Part shown: positions 15,823 through 24,223 of the stretch, piece by piece
How the letters are laid out: each line of letters opens with the position of its first letter
Numbering within the stretch: position 1 is the stretch's first letter
Source of the DNA: Sphingomonas citricola
GTDB lineage: Bacteria > Pseudomonadota > Alphaproteobacteria > Sphingomonadales > Sphingomonadaceae
Direction of reading: 5' to 3'
DNA length: 64,000 nucleotides
Assembly: GCF_019429535.1 (NCBI RefSeq)
Contig: NZ_JAHXZM010000001.1
Location: forward strand, 434,001 to 498,000
Position numbers and translations under genes: made by a program
Notes under the pieces: model-generated
Databases searched by the model: none
Told to the model about the DNA's origin: nothing
What the model saw: only the letters and a program-made list of their open reading frames with translations

Positions 15823-17366
15823 CGATGGCCTTGCCGAGGCGCGCCGTCGCGGTGGGGGCGTGGACGCGGCATGTCGTCGTGCTGGCGATCGCCGCCGCGA
15901 CGCTGCTGCTGATCTTCGCGGGCGACGTGCGCGACGTGGTTCACCTGTGGTGGACCAGCACGACGTTCGGCCACTGCCTGTTCATCGCACCGGTCGTCGC
16001 GTGGCTCGTCTGGTCGCGGCGCGGCGAGCTGGCACGATTGCAGCCCGTCGCCTGGGCACCGGGACTGATCGTCGTCGCTGCTGGCGGGGCGGGATGGTTG
16101 CTGGGCGAGGTCGCGGGCGTCGCGCTGGCGCGGCAGCTGGGCCTCGTGCTGATGCTGGAGGGCGCGGTCGTCGCGACACTGGGGCCGAATGTTGTGCGCG
16201 GACTGCTGTTCCCGCTCGGTTACGCGTTCTTCATGGTGCCGTTCGGGCAGGAGCTTGAGCCGCCGCTGCAGGACGTGACGGTCGCGATCACGATGCCGCT
16301 GCTCCACCTCTTCGGCGTGCCCGCGGTGGTCGACGGCGTGCTGATCCACGCAGGGCGCTATTATTTCGAGGTCGCCGAGGCGTGTTCGGGCGCGAAGTTC
16401 GTCATCTCGATGGTGGCGTTCGGCGTGCTGGTCGCCAACCAATGCTTCACCGCGTGGCGCAGGCGCGCGCTGTTCATGGCGGTGTGCGTCGTCGTGCCGG
16501 TGATCGCCAACGGCGTGCGCGCGTTCGGGACGATCTACGCCGCGCATCTGACCAGCGTCGAGGCGGCGACGGGGTTCGACCATATCGTCTACGGCTGGGT
16601 GTTCTTCGCGATCGTGATGGCGGGGGTGCTGGCCATCGCGTGGCGCTGGTTCGATCGTTCGCCCGATGACCCGGCATTCGACCCGGCACGATTGCAGGCG
16701 GTACCGCGGCTGAGCATCGAGGTGGTGGTCGCGGGCGTGCTAGTTGTGGCGGCGGCAGGGGTGTACCCCGCGAGTGCGGCGGCGATCATGGCGCGCGCGG
16801 CGCCGCTGCCGGCGCAGATCGGGCTGCCCGATGTCGCGGGGTGGCGCCGCGTCGACCTCGACCCGCGCGCGGCGTGGTCGCCCTATCATCCGGGCGCGGA
16901 CCATTTCCTGCTGGGGCGCTACGCCGACGTGCAGACGGGCGACGCGGTCGACGTGAGCGTCGCGGTGTTCGCGCAGCAGGAGGAAGGGCGCGAGCTCGTC
17001 TCCTACGGCACGGGGGTGCTGCGCGAGGACGATCGCTGGGTGCGCGTCGCCGATCTGGCGCCGATCGACGGCGGCCGCGCGATGCGGATCGTCGCCGACG
17101 CGCCGCCGGGCATGGGCGGCGGGGAGGTGGAGCGCGTCGTCGCGACATGGTACCGCGTCGGCGATACGGTGACGGGGGACGACAAACAGGTGAAGCTCGC
17201 AACGGTGAAGATGCGACTGTTCGGCGCGCCCGAACCCGCGATCGCGCTGCACCTGTCGGCGGTCGCGGCGCCGGGGCACGATCCGCGAGTTGCTATCACG
17301 CGTTTCCTCGCACGTCTGGGCGATCCGGGCGCGGCGATGCTGCGGATCGCCGAGACCCAGCGCTGA
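15819..17366 (+). CDS. xrtA: Exosortase A fused to an EpsI domain
   Basis: Polytopic inner-membrane transpeptidase of 515 residues. The first ~290 residues hold about eight hydrophobic segments and the exosortase triad: Cys189 in EACSGAKF, Arg234 in NGVRAFG and His255 in FDHIVYGW. After one more membrane segment (VVVAGVLVVAAAGV) residues ~320-515 form a periplasmic EpsI-type domain (WRRVDLDPRAAWSPYHPGAD). The family cuts PEP-CTERM sorting signals and attaches the protein to a cell-surface polymer. No protein with such a C-terminal signal is encoded in this window. Confidence 0.95.
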   Translation: MTMALPRRAVAVGAWTRHVVVLAIAAATLLLIFAGDVRDVVHLWWTSTTFGHCLFIAPVVAWLVWSRRGELARLQPVAWAPGLIVVAAGGAGWLLGEVAGVALARQLGLVLMLEGAVVATLGPNVVRGLLFPLGYAFFMVPFGQELEPPLQDVTVAITMPLLHLFGVPAVVDGVLIHAGRYYFEVAEACSGAKFVISMVAFGVLVANQCFTAWRRRALFMAVCVVVPVIANGVRAFGTIYAAHLTSVEAATGFDHIVYGWVFFAIVMAGVLAIAWRWFDRSPDDPAFDPARLQAVPRLSIEVVVAGVLVVAAAGVYPASAAAIMARAAPLPAQIGLPDVAGWRRVDLDPRAAWSPYHPGADHFLLGRYADVQTGDAVDVSVAVFAQQEEGRELVSYGTGVLREDDRWVRVADLAPIDGGRAMRIVADAPPGMGGGEVERVVATWYRVGDTVTGDDKQVKLATVKMRLFGAPEPAIALHLSAVAAPGHDPRVAITRFLARLGDPGAAMLRIAETQR

Positions 17367-19258
17367 TGTGCGGCATCGCGGGGCTGTTCTATCCCGCCAC
17401 GCCCAAGCCGGTCGACCCGGCGCGACTGCGCGCGATGGCGGAGGCGATCGCGCATCGCGGGCCCGACGGCGCGGGGGTGTGGACCGCGCCCGGTGTCGGC
17501 TTCGCGCATCGCCGGCTGTCGATCATCGATCTCGAGGGATCGCCGCAGCCAATGGCGACTGCCGACGCGCAGCTGACGATCGTGTTCAACGGCGAGATCT
17601 ACAATTTCCGCGAGCTGCGCGAGGAGCTGCAGCGGCGCGGGGCGGTGTTCGCGACCGACGGCGATACCGAGGTGCTCCTCCACGGCTATGCCGCCTGGGG
17701 TGCGGCGATGTTGCAGCGGTTGAACGGCATGTTCGCGTTCGCGATCCACGACGCGGCGACGCAGACGCTGTTCCTCGCGCGCGACCGGATGGGGGTGAAG
17801 CCGCTCCACTGGGCCGAGCTGTCCGACGGGGCGATCGCGTTCGGGTCTGAGCTGAAGGCGCTGCTCGCGCATCCCTTGCTCAGGCGAAAGCCCGACGTCC
17901 GCGCGGTCGAGGATTACCTCGCCTACGGCTACGTCCCCGACGACGCGTGCCTGGTCGCGGGCGTCAACAAGCTGGCGGCGGGGCATTACATGCTGATCGA
18001 GCGCGGCAAGGCCGCGGCGAAGCCCCGGCAATGGTGGGACGTGTCGTTCGCCAATCGCGCGCGCGGATCGGCGGCGGCGCTGGGCGAGGAATTGCTCGCG
18101 CGGATGCGCGACGGGGTGCGCTCGCGCATGGTCGCCGACGTCCCGCTCGGCGCGTTCCTGTCGGGCGGGGTCGACAGTTCCGCGGTCGTCGCGCTGATGG
18201 CGGAGGCGAGCCGCGCGGCGGTCAAGACCTGCACGATCGGGTTCGACGAGGCGGGGCACGACGAGCGGACCCACGCCGCCGCGGTCGCGCAGCGGTTCGC
18301 GACGGACCATCACGTCCGCGTCGTGCGACCCGACGATTTCAGGCTGATCGACACATTGGTGGCGGCGTTCGACGAGCCGTTCGCGGATGCGAGCGCGCTC
18401 GCCACCTATCAGGTCGCAAGCCTGGCGCGCGAGCACGTGACGGTGGCGCTCTCGGGCGACGGCGCGGACGAGGCGATGGCGGGGTACCGCCGCTATCGTT
18501 TTCAGGCGGCGGAGGAGCGGGTGCGGGGACTGCTGCCGCCCGACCTGCGACGGCGCGTGTTCGGGACGCTAGGTCGCGTCTATCCCAAGGCGGACTGGGC
18601 GCCGCGGCCGCTGCGCGCCAAGACGACGCTGCTGGCGCTCGCCGACGACGGGGCCGAGGCCTATGCGCGATCGGTCGGGGTGACGACGCCCGCGCTGCGC
18701 CGTGCGCTGTTCAGCGAGGCTGCGCACCGCGCGCTCGGCGGGCACCGAGCCGAGGACCGCTACGTCGCGGCGATGCGCGATGCGCCCGCGCGCGACGCGA
18801 TCGACCGCGCGCAATATGCCGACATGAAGATCTGGCTGCCCGGCGACATCCTGACCAAGAGCGACCGCACCAGCATGGCGGTCGGACTGGAGGCGCGCGA
18901 GCCGCTGCTCGACCACCGGCTGGTCGAATTCGCCGCGACGCTGCCGCAGGCGATGCGATTGCGCGGGGGCGAGGGCAAGTGGCTGATGAAGCGGTCGCTC
19001 GAACGCTATCTGCCGCGCGACATCCTGTACCGCCCAAAGATGGGGTTCGTGACCCCGGTCAGCGCGTGGTTCCGTGGGAGCCTGGCGGGGGAGGCCGCCG
19101 GACTGGCGCGCTCGCGCGTGCTCGGCGACAGCGGCTGGTTCGACATGGGCGAGATCGCGCGGGTCGCGGAGGCGCACCGCAGCGGGCGCGAGGAGCACGG
19201 GCGGACGTTGTGGCAGTTCGTGATGCTCGAGCGTAGCCTCAGGCGGCTTTTCGCCTAG
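17366..19258 (+). CDS. XrtA system amidotransferase (asparagine synthase-like)
   Basis: Glutamine-dependent amidotransferase of 630 residues. The class II glutaminase starts with the catalytic Cys2 (MCGIAGLF). RHLS-equivalent HRRLSIIDL and FNGEIYNFREL follow. The synthetase half carries the PPi-loop GAFLSGGVDSSAVV. Members beside exosortase genes are thought to amidate a sugar acid or carrier-bound acid in the polysaccharide rather than make asparagine. The ATG shares its A with the exosortase stop codon (TGATG). It is the last gene of the cluster, ending 7 nt from the convergent DUF4337-type gene with no visible terminator. Confidence 0.93.
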   Translation: MCGIAGLFYPATPKPVDPARLRAMAEAIAHRGPDGAGVWTAPGVGFAHRRLSIIDLEGSPQPMATADAQLTIVFNGEIYNFRELREELQRRGAVFATDGDTEVLLHGYAAWGAAMLQRLNGMFAFAIHDAATQTLFLARDRMGVKPLHWAELSDGAIAFGSELKALLAHPLLRRKPDVRAVEDYLAYGYVPDDACLVAGVNKLAAGHYMLIERGKAAAKPRQWWDVSFANRARGSAAALGEELLARMRDGVRSRMVADVPLGAFLSGGVDSSAVVALMAEASRAAVKTCTIGFDEAGHDERTHAAAVAQRFATDHHVRVVRPDDFRLIDTLVAAFDEPFADASALATYQVASLAREHVTVALSGDGADEAMAGYRRYRFQAAEERVRGLLPPDLRRRVFGTLGRVYPKADWAPRPLRAKTTLLALADDGAEAYARSVGVTTPALRRALFSEAAHRALGGHRAEDRYVAAMRDAPARDAIDRAQYADMKIWLPGDILTKSDRTSMAVGLEAREPLLDHRLVEFAATLPQAMRLRGGEGKWLMKRSLERYLPRDILYRPKMGFVTPVSAWFRGSLAGEAAGLARSRVLGDSGWFDMGEIARVAEAHRSGREEHGRTLWQFVMLERSLRRLFA

Positions 19259-19265
19259 CCGATCC

Positions 19266-19817
19266 CTAGCCCAGCAGCGTGCTGAGCACGTCGGGGTGGA
19301 AGCCCCAGCCGGCGAACCCGCACAGCGACAGGAACAGTCCGAACGCGCCGAATACCCAGGCAGCGGCGAGCACCCACGGCGCCTCGACCAGCGCCGCGAC
19401 CGCCGCGACCGAGATCGCGGTCGAGAGCGCCGCCTCGCTCGCGTCGAACTGGTCGTCGTGGATGTTGAGCGCGTCATACTGAGCCTCATACCCTAGCGCC
19501 TGCGCCTTCAGCTGCGGGGTTTCGTTTTTGTAGCGCGCGAGGTCGGCGGCGAAGCTGGCGGGCGGCGTGCCGTGCGCGGCGGCGACCTCGGCCATGCTCG
19601 TTTCGACGACGCGTGCCTTGACCCGCGTCGCCTGATATTCGTTCCAGCGATCGACGCTGCGCGCCTGCGCCTGCTCCATCGCCTGGACGATGTTGCCGTC
19701 CTTGATGTTGCCGAGCCCCATCGCGACCGAGAGGACGACGACGGTCACCGCGACGCCGCGGTTGAGGCGCTTGTCCTTCGCTTCGGCACTGACTTCGATC
19801 TCCATGCCGCGAGACAT
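19266..19817 (-). CDS. DUF4337-type membrane protein
   Basis: Protein of 183 residues with one N-terminal membrane segment (GVAVTVVVLSVAMGLGNI), a charged helical middle with coiled-coil character, and two C-terminal membrane segments (AISVAAVAALVEAPWVLAAAW; FGAFGLFLSLCGFAGWGF). The arrangement matches the DUF4337 family, whose function is unknown. It stands alone, convergent with the exosortase cluster. Confidence 0.8.
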   Translation of the reverse strand: MSRGMEIEVSAEAKDKRLNRGVAVTVVVLSVAMGLGNIKDGNIVQAMEQAQARSVDRWNEYQATRVKARVVETSMAEVAAAHGTPPASFAADLARYKNETPQLKAQALGYEAQYDALNIHDDQFDASEAALSTAISVAAVAALVEAPWVLAAAWVFGAFGLFLSLCGFAGWGFHPDVLSTLLG

Positions 19818-19861
19818 GCGCCGCGGCGGATGACCGCGCCAGTTAACTCGCCGTCATGATC

Positions 19862-20047
19862 TCAGCGCAGCTTGGCGATCGACAGGCCGTCGGCCTTGGC
19901 GCGGTCCTTGGTCGATTCCTCCGACCGCTTGAGCGCCTTGGCGATCGCTTTCAGCGCCATGCCCTTTTTCGCGAGCGTGTGGAGTTTCTGGATCTCGTCC
20001 GCGGTCCAGGGTTGGCGGTGCCGCTCGAATGTTTCGCCTTTTGCCAT
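19862..20047 (-). CDS. Small SANT/Myb-like helical protein
   Basis: A 61-residue basic protein. PWTADEIQKLHTLAKKG followed by ALKAIAKALKRSEES resembles a compact SANT/helix-turn-helix fold. It lies one base after the MAPEG gene stop, so the two are probably co-transcribed. DNA binding is plausible but unproven. Confidence 0.75.
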   Translation of the reverse strand: MAKGETFERHRQPWTADEIQKLHTLAKKGMALKAIAKALKRSEESTKDRAKADGLSIAKLR

Positions 20048-20048
20048 G

Positions 20049-20492
20049 TCAGAATACCGCCAGACCTGCGTGGAGCGTCAACGCGGCGAGCGCCAGCGAC
20101 GATGCCATGAAAAGATAGAAGCGTACGGAGACGCGGTTGACCGTCGCCTGCCAGATGCTGTGCGCGATGCGCAAGGCGACGTAGGCCCAGGCGAGCGCGA
20201 CGTTCGCGCCGTATTCGGTGCCGGTCATCACGATCACGCCCGACACCGCGTAGAACAGCACGGGCTGTTCGAGCAGGTGGTTGTAATTGTGCGCCTTCCA
20301 CTGCGCCTCGGCGGGGAGCGAGCGGTCGGCGTCCGCGGCCTTGCTGCCGACGAGCGCGGAGAGTTTGACCCCGGCGCGCGCCATCGCGGGCAGGCGCGTC
20401 GCGAGCAGCCAGCCGAGCATCACCAGCGTCCAGCCGACGAGGACGACGACCGGTTGGAGCATCGCGTGCGCGGTGGCGGGGATCGGTTGCAT
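20049..20492 (-). CDS. MAPEG-family membrane protein
   Basis: Integral membrane protein of 147 residues with four hydrophobic segments and the MAPEG-type loop KAHNYNHLLEQPVLFYAVS between segments 1 and 2. MAPEG proteins include glutathione S-transferases and many uncharacterised bacterial members, so catalysis is not assumed. It is followed by the 61-residue helical protein. Confidence 0.85.
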   Translation of the reverse strand: MQPIPATAHAMLQPVVVLVGWTLVMLGWLLATRLPAMARAGVKLSALVGSKAADADRSLPAEAQWKAHNYNHLLEQPVLFYAVSGVIVMTGTEYGANVALAWAYVALRIAHSIWQATVNRVSVRFYLFMASSLALAALTLHAGLAVF

Positions 20493-20551
20493 GTCGCGAC
20501 GCTAGTGCAGGCACCGGCGTCGGGGAAGGGTGTTCGGCTCTGAGTGGGCCG

Positions 20552-20601
20552 CGTCACGGGGGCTAGCCCCGTGACGTCGGACGCGGGTGCGGGCACCCGC
20601 G
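20552..20601. repeat. Pair of GC-rich palindromes (REP-like)
   Basis: Two hairpins in a row between the deoxyhypusine-synthase-like gene and the MAPEG gene. The first has 10-bp arms CGTCACGGGG/CCCCGTGACG with a 5-nt loop. The second has 9-bp arms CGCGGGTGC/GCACCCGCG with a 2-nt loop and is followed by GCCGGCCGGGCTTTT. A related CCGGCCGGGCT follows the first hairpin of the cluster at 24412. They may end transcripts or be degenerate repeat elements. Confidence 0.7.
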
Positions 20602-20651
20602 CCGGCCGGGCTTTTGCCGTCTCGCGAGTTGCGCGGCTACTCGCGTGCGGC

Positions 20652-21734
20652 TCAGGCCTCGAACAGTTTTGCCCAGCCGCGCTTGGCGCGGTCCTTCCAG
20701 TGGCCGCGGTGGTACGCGTCAGAGGCAAGCAGCGGCATGACCGAGCCGGCTTCGGCGAAGACCATCTGCTCGATGCCGGTGTTGACCTTGCCCCAGCTCG
20801 CCGCTTCCTGCAGCGTCGAGGACGAGCAGGCGCCGTCGCGGACGTCGGCGACGGTGATCTGTACCGCGTACTTGTGCACCTCGACGTCCTCGTGGCCGAG
20901 GATCTCGGCGCAGACGACGGTGTCCTGAATGAAGTTCTTCGGCACGCCGCCGCCGATCATCAGGAGGCCGGTGGTGCCCGCCTCGATCTTGATCTGCGTG
21001 AGCTCGCGAAAGTCGGCGATCGCGTCGAGCACCATGTACGGGCGACCTTCCTTCGCCGCGTCGACCTGATGCTTGACGAGGCCGAAGCCCGCCGACGAAT
21101 CGACGAACGCCGGGCAGAAGATCGGCACGTCATGTTCGTAGGCGAGCTTGACGAGGCTGTTGTCCTTCTTGCCGTGCTCGACGAGATACTTGCCCATCTC
21201 GCGGATGAACGCGCGGCTCGAATACGGCTTGGGCTCGAGGCTTTCCGCGATCTTGTTGATCGTGAAATCGCAGTCCTGGAGCTGCTCCTCGTCGATGTAG
21301 GTGTCGTAGATGCGGTCGATGTAGAGCGAGCGCAGCGTGTCGTCGTCGGGCACCTCGAGCGCCTGATAATGCTTGTGACCCAGACCCTCGAAGAAATCCA
21401 TGTCGACGATCGTCGCACCGGTGGCGACGATCACGTCGACCATCTTGTTGCGCACCAGCTCGGCGTACAGGTCCATGCAGCCGCCCGCCGAGGTCGAGCC
21501 GGCGATGACGAGCACGACCGTGCAATCCTTGTCGGCGAGCATGTCGTTGTAGATCTTCGTCGCGCGGCCGAGGTCGCGGCTGGTGAAGCTCATGTCGCTC
21601 ATCGCGTCGACGATCGGGCGCGCGTCGAAGCTGGTGATGTCGATGTGCTTGACCTGCTTCGACAGCAGTTCGGCCTTGCGGTTGTCGTTGATCGGGGCGT
21701 TGGCGCCCGCGGTCTTGTTGAGGGTGTCAGTCAT
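20652..21734 (-). CDS. Deoxyhypusine synthase-like enzyme (polyamine aminobutyl-transferase family)
   Basis: NAD-dependent enzyme of 360 residues of the deoxyhypusine synthase family. The catalytic lysine region is EAASWGKVNTG, corresponding to the SWGK of the eukaryotic enzyme, and the NAD-binding stretches (VIAGSTSAGG, LLMIGGGVPKNF) are present. Bacteria lack hypusine. Bacterial members are thought to make homospermidine-type or guanidino polyamines by transferring the aminobutyl group to a small amine. The adjacent polyamine decarboxylase supports this. The ATG at 21734 has GGGGAG six bases upstream. A longer reading to 21803 has no support. Confidence 0.9.
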   Translation of the reverse strand: MTDTLNKTAGANAPINDNRKAELLSKQVKHIDITSFDARPIVDAMSDMSFTSRDLGRATKIYNDMLADKDCTVVLVIAGSTSAGGCMDLYAELVRNKMVDVIVATGATIVDMDFFEGLGHKHYQALEVPDDDTLRSLYIDRIYDTYIDEEQLQDCDFTINKIAESLEPKPYSSRAFIREMGKYLVEHGKKDNSLVKLAYEHDVPIFCPAFVDSSAGFGLVKHQVDAAKEGRPYMVLDAIADFRELTQIKIEAGTTGLLMIGGGVPKNFIQDTVVCAEILGHEDVEVHKYAVQITVADVRDGACSSSTLQEAASWGKVNTGIEQMVFAEAGSVMPLLASDAYHRGHWKDRAKRGWAKLFEA

Positions 21735-21842
21735 GGGATGCTCCCCGCATGATCGGCGCGACGTCGTTTGGATGGGGACGCGCAAACCCGTAAGCGGCGG
21801 CACGCCCGTGCGCGCCGCCGACTTTCCGTTGCAATCCTGGCG

Positions 21843-23123
21843 TTACAGCTTCGCGACGTTCGACGCGATGTCCGCGCCGCCCCGGACGGCGCCACTCCGG
21901 ACTGCATTGTCCTGCTCGATCGCGTCGTAGAGCGACACCATCGGTTCGTCGTCGACGATCACGGTTTCGTCGGAGCCGAAGCCGTTGAATGCGGTGCGCA
22001 TTGCCGAACCATAGGCGCCGAGCATTCCGATCTCGATATAATCGCCCGCCTGGACGTCGGCGGGCAGCAGGAACGGGCCCGCCATATGGTCGAGGTCGTC
22101 GCAGGTCGGGCCGTAGAACGAGAAGGGATGATCGCGCACGGTCGACTCGGGCTCGCGCAGCAAAGTGACCGGGAAGCGCCAGCCGATGTGCGCGGCATCG
22201 AACAGCGCGCCGTACGCACCGTCGTTGATGTACAGTTCATTGCCGCGGCGACGCTCCACGCGCACCACAACGCTGCTGTATTCGGCGCACAAAGCCCGAC
22301 CCGGCTCGGCCCAGAGCTCGGCCGAATAGGAGATCGGCAGGCTCTCGAACGCGCGGTGGATCGTCTCGAAATAACGCTCCAGCGGGGGCGGCTCCATGCC
22401 GGGGTAGCTCGACGGGAAGCCACCGCCGACGTCGATGACGTCGACCGTCACCGCCGCGTCGACGATCGCGGCGCGCACGCGCTCCATCGCATCCGCATAG
22501 GCGTCGGGCGTCATCGCCTGACTGCCGACGTGGAAGCAGATGCCGAGCGCGTCGGCGGCCTGGCGTGCGGCGAACAGCAGCTCCTTCGCCTCGTTCGGCG
22601 CAACGCCGAACTTGGACGCGAGGCTGAGCTTCGAATGTTCGGACGAGACGCGCAAGCGGACGCACAGCGTCAGGTCGGTCGCGTTGCCGGTCGCGCGCAT
22701 AATCTTGTCCAGCTCCTCGATCGAATCGAGGCTGAAGGTGCGGACGCCGTGGGTCGCATAGGCTTCACGCACCGCTTCCTCGGCCTTGACCGGGTGCATA
22801 AAGCACAGCGTCGCACCCGGCAGCGTGCGCGCGACGAGGCGCACTTCGGCCAGGCTGGCGACATCGTAATGCGTGATGCCGTTGTCCCACAGGATCTGCA
22901 GGAGTTCGGGGCTCGGGTTCGCCTTCACCGCGTACATCGAGCGGCCCGGAAACTTCTCCGAAAAGAAGCGGGCGGCCCGCGCCGCAGCGTGGGGACGAAC
23001 GAGCGTGACCGGCTGAACCGGTCCACCCTTGGCGATGTCGATGCCGCCACGGACGGCAGTCGATTGGGGCGCTAACCCCAGCGCGCGATGATGCTGGTGC
23101 AATTCAAGGGACCTCCGCGCCAC
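21843..23123 (-). CDS. Ornithine-type PLP decarboxylase (fold III), start uncertain
   Basis: Fold-III decarboxylase of up to 426 residues. The PLP lysine is in MYAVKANPSPE, the glycine loop is VGGGFPSSYPG, EPGRAL is present, and the catalytic GPTCDDLDHM (Cys-Asp-Asp-Leu-Asp) matches ornithine/lysine decarboxylases rather than diaminopimelate decarboxylase. The GTG at 23123 is the longest start. The strongest ribosome-binding site (GGAGG) instead serves an in-frame TTG at 23102. It supplies diamines to the deoxyhypusine-synthase-like enzyme 108 nt downstream. Confidence 0.9.
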   Translation of the reverse strand: MARRSLELHQHHRALGLAPQSTAVRGGIDIAKGGPVQPVTLVRPHAAARAARFFSEKFPGRSMYAVKANPSPELLQILWDNGITHYDVASLAEVRLVARTLPGATLCFMHPVKAEEAVREAYATHGVRTFSLDSIEELDKIMRATGNATDLTLCVRLRVSSEHSKLSLASKFGVAPNEAKELLFAARQAADALGICFHVGSQAMTPDAYADAMERVRAAIVDAAVTVDVIDVGGGFPSSYPGMEPPPLERYFETIHRAFESLPISYSAELWAEPGRALCAEYSSVVVRVERRRGNELYINDGAYGALFDAAHIGWRFPVTLLREPESTVRDHPFSFYGPTCDDLDHMAGPFLLPADVQAGDYIEIGMLGAYGSAMRTAFNGFGSDETVIVDDEPMVSLYDAIEQDNAVRSGAVRGGADIASNVAKL

Positions 23124-23180
23124 GGCGACGCCGCGGACTTGTTGTTCGACAGATCACTGCCTTGCGGTGGAAGTCCCTTG
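23105..23180 (-). promoter_or_regulatory. Possible leader hairpin covering the decarboxylase ribosome-binding site
   Basis: CAAGGGAC (23105-23112) and GTCCCTTG (23173-23180) are perfect 8-nt complements. In the leftward transcript the second arm includes the 3' end of GGAGGTCCCTTG, the ribosome-binding site for the TTG at 23102. Pairing would hide that site. Alphaproteobacterial ornithine decarboxylase genes are known for conserved leaders (the speF motif), but I could not match this sequence to that motif. Confidence 0.35.
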
Positions 23181-23195
23181 GGGCAGCGGAGGGGT

Positions 23196-23224
23196 CACAT
23201 AAGAGTGACCTACCCCCCTGTAAA
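23196..23224 (-). promoter_or_regulatory. Candidate promoter of the decarboxylase gene with overlapping palindrome
   Basis: On the reverse strand TTTACA (23224-23219) and TATGTG (23201-23196) are 17 bp apart, a plausible -35/-10 pair. The perfect inverted repeat GGTCAC-N6-GTGACC (23193-23210) overlaps the -10 and could be an operator. The same gap must also hold the promoter of the divergent dehydratase. Confidence 0.35.
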
Positions 23225-23263
23225 GCGTTTCGCGGCCCCCGGTTTCATGCCATTCTGTGAAAC

Positions 23264-24223
23264 GTGACAATTTTGCGACAACCGACGCGCGCAGGGGTGC
23301 GCGACGCCGCAGCGAAGGTCGCGGCGATCCTGCCGCAGACGCCGTTGTACGTGGTGATGATCGACGGCGTGGCGGTAGCGATGAAGGCCGAATCGCTCCA
23401 GCCGATCGGCGCGTTCAAGATCCGTGGGGCGTGGCACCGGCTGACCGCGATGGACGAGACGGCGCGCGCGCGCGGCGTCGTCGCCTTCTCCAGCGGCAAC
23501 CACGCGCAGGGGATCGCGTGGGCGGCGAAGCGGCTGGGGATGGCGGCGACGATCGTGATGCCGGCGGATGCGCCGAAGGCGAAACGCGAGGCGACGCTCG
23601 CGCTCGGTGCCGAGGTCGTCGACTATGACCGGATGAGCGAGAGCCGCGAGACGATCGCGGCGCGGCTGGCGGAGGCGCGCGGCGCGACACTGGTGCCGAG
23701 TTTCGACGATCCGTGGATCATCGAGGGTCAGGGTAGCGCAGGCGTCGAGGCGGCGGAGCAGATGGCGGCGGCGGCGCTCGCGCCGTGCGCGCGCGCGGTG
23801 ATCCCGTGCGGCGGTGGCGGGCTGGCGGCGGGGGTGGCGCTCGCGCTGAAAGACGCCGCGATCACGGTAGTCGAGCCCGAGGGCTGGGACGACATGCGCC
23901 GCAGCCTGGAGGCGAGCTGGATTGAGCCGGTGGGGCCGAACCCGCCGCCGACCGCGTGCGACGCGCTGCAGACGAAGCAGGTGTCGCCGCTGACGTTCGA
24001 CGTGCTCAGCCGGCGCGACGCGACCGGCGTGGCGGTGAGCGAGGCGGAGGTGCGCGTCGCGCAGCGCTGGGCCGCCGAGCGGTTGCGGCTGGTGGTGGAG
24101 CCGGGCGGCGCGGTGGCGCTCGCCGCGCTGCTCGCGGGCAAGGTCGCGCTCGAGCCCGGACTGCTCGTCATCCTGTCGGGTGGGAACGTCGACGCCGACG
24201 CTTATGCACGGGCGATCGCGTGA
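23264..24223 (+). CDS. PLP-dependent threonine/serine dehydratase-like protein
   Basis: Fold-II PLP enzyme of 319 residues. The PLP lysine is in PIGAFKIRGAWH, the asparagine loop is SSGNHAQG, and the phosphate-binding glycine loop is PCGGGGLAAG. There is no C-terminal ACT regulatory domain, so it resembles catabolic threonine dehydratase or hydroxyaspartate dehydratase rather than biosynthetic IlvA. It is divergent from the decarboxylase. The next small gene overlaps its stop by four bases (GTGA). Confidence 0.88.
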   Translation: MTILRQPTRAGVRDAAAKVAAILPQTPLYVVMIDGVAVAMKAESLQPIGAFKIRGAWHRLTAMDETARARGVVAFSSGNHAQGIAWAAKRLGMAATIVMPADAPKAKREATLALGAEVVDYDRMSESRETIAARLAEARGATLVPSFDDPWIIEGQGSAGVEAAEQMAAAALAPCARAVIPCGGGGLAAGVALALKDAAITVVEPEGWDDMRRSLEASWIEPVGPNPPPTACDALQTKQVSPLTFDVLSRRDATGVAVSEAEVRVAQRWAAERLRLVVEPGGAVALAALLAGKVALEPGLLVILSGGNVDADAYARAIA

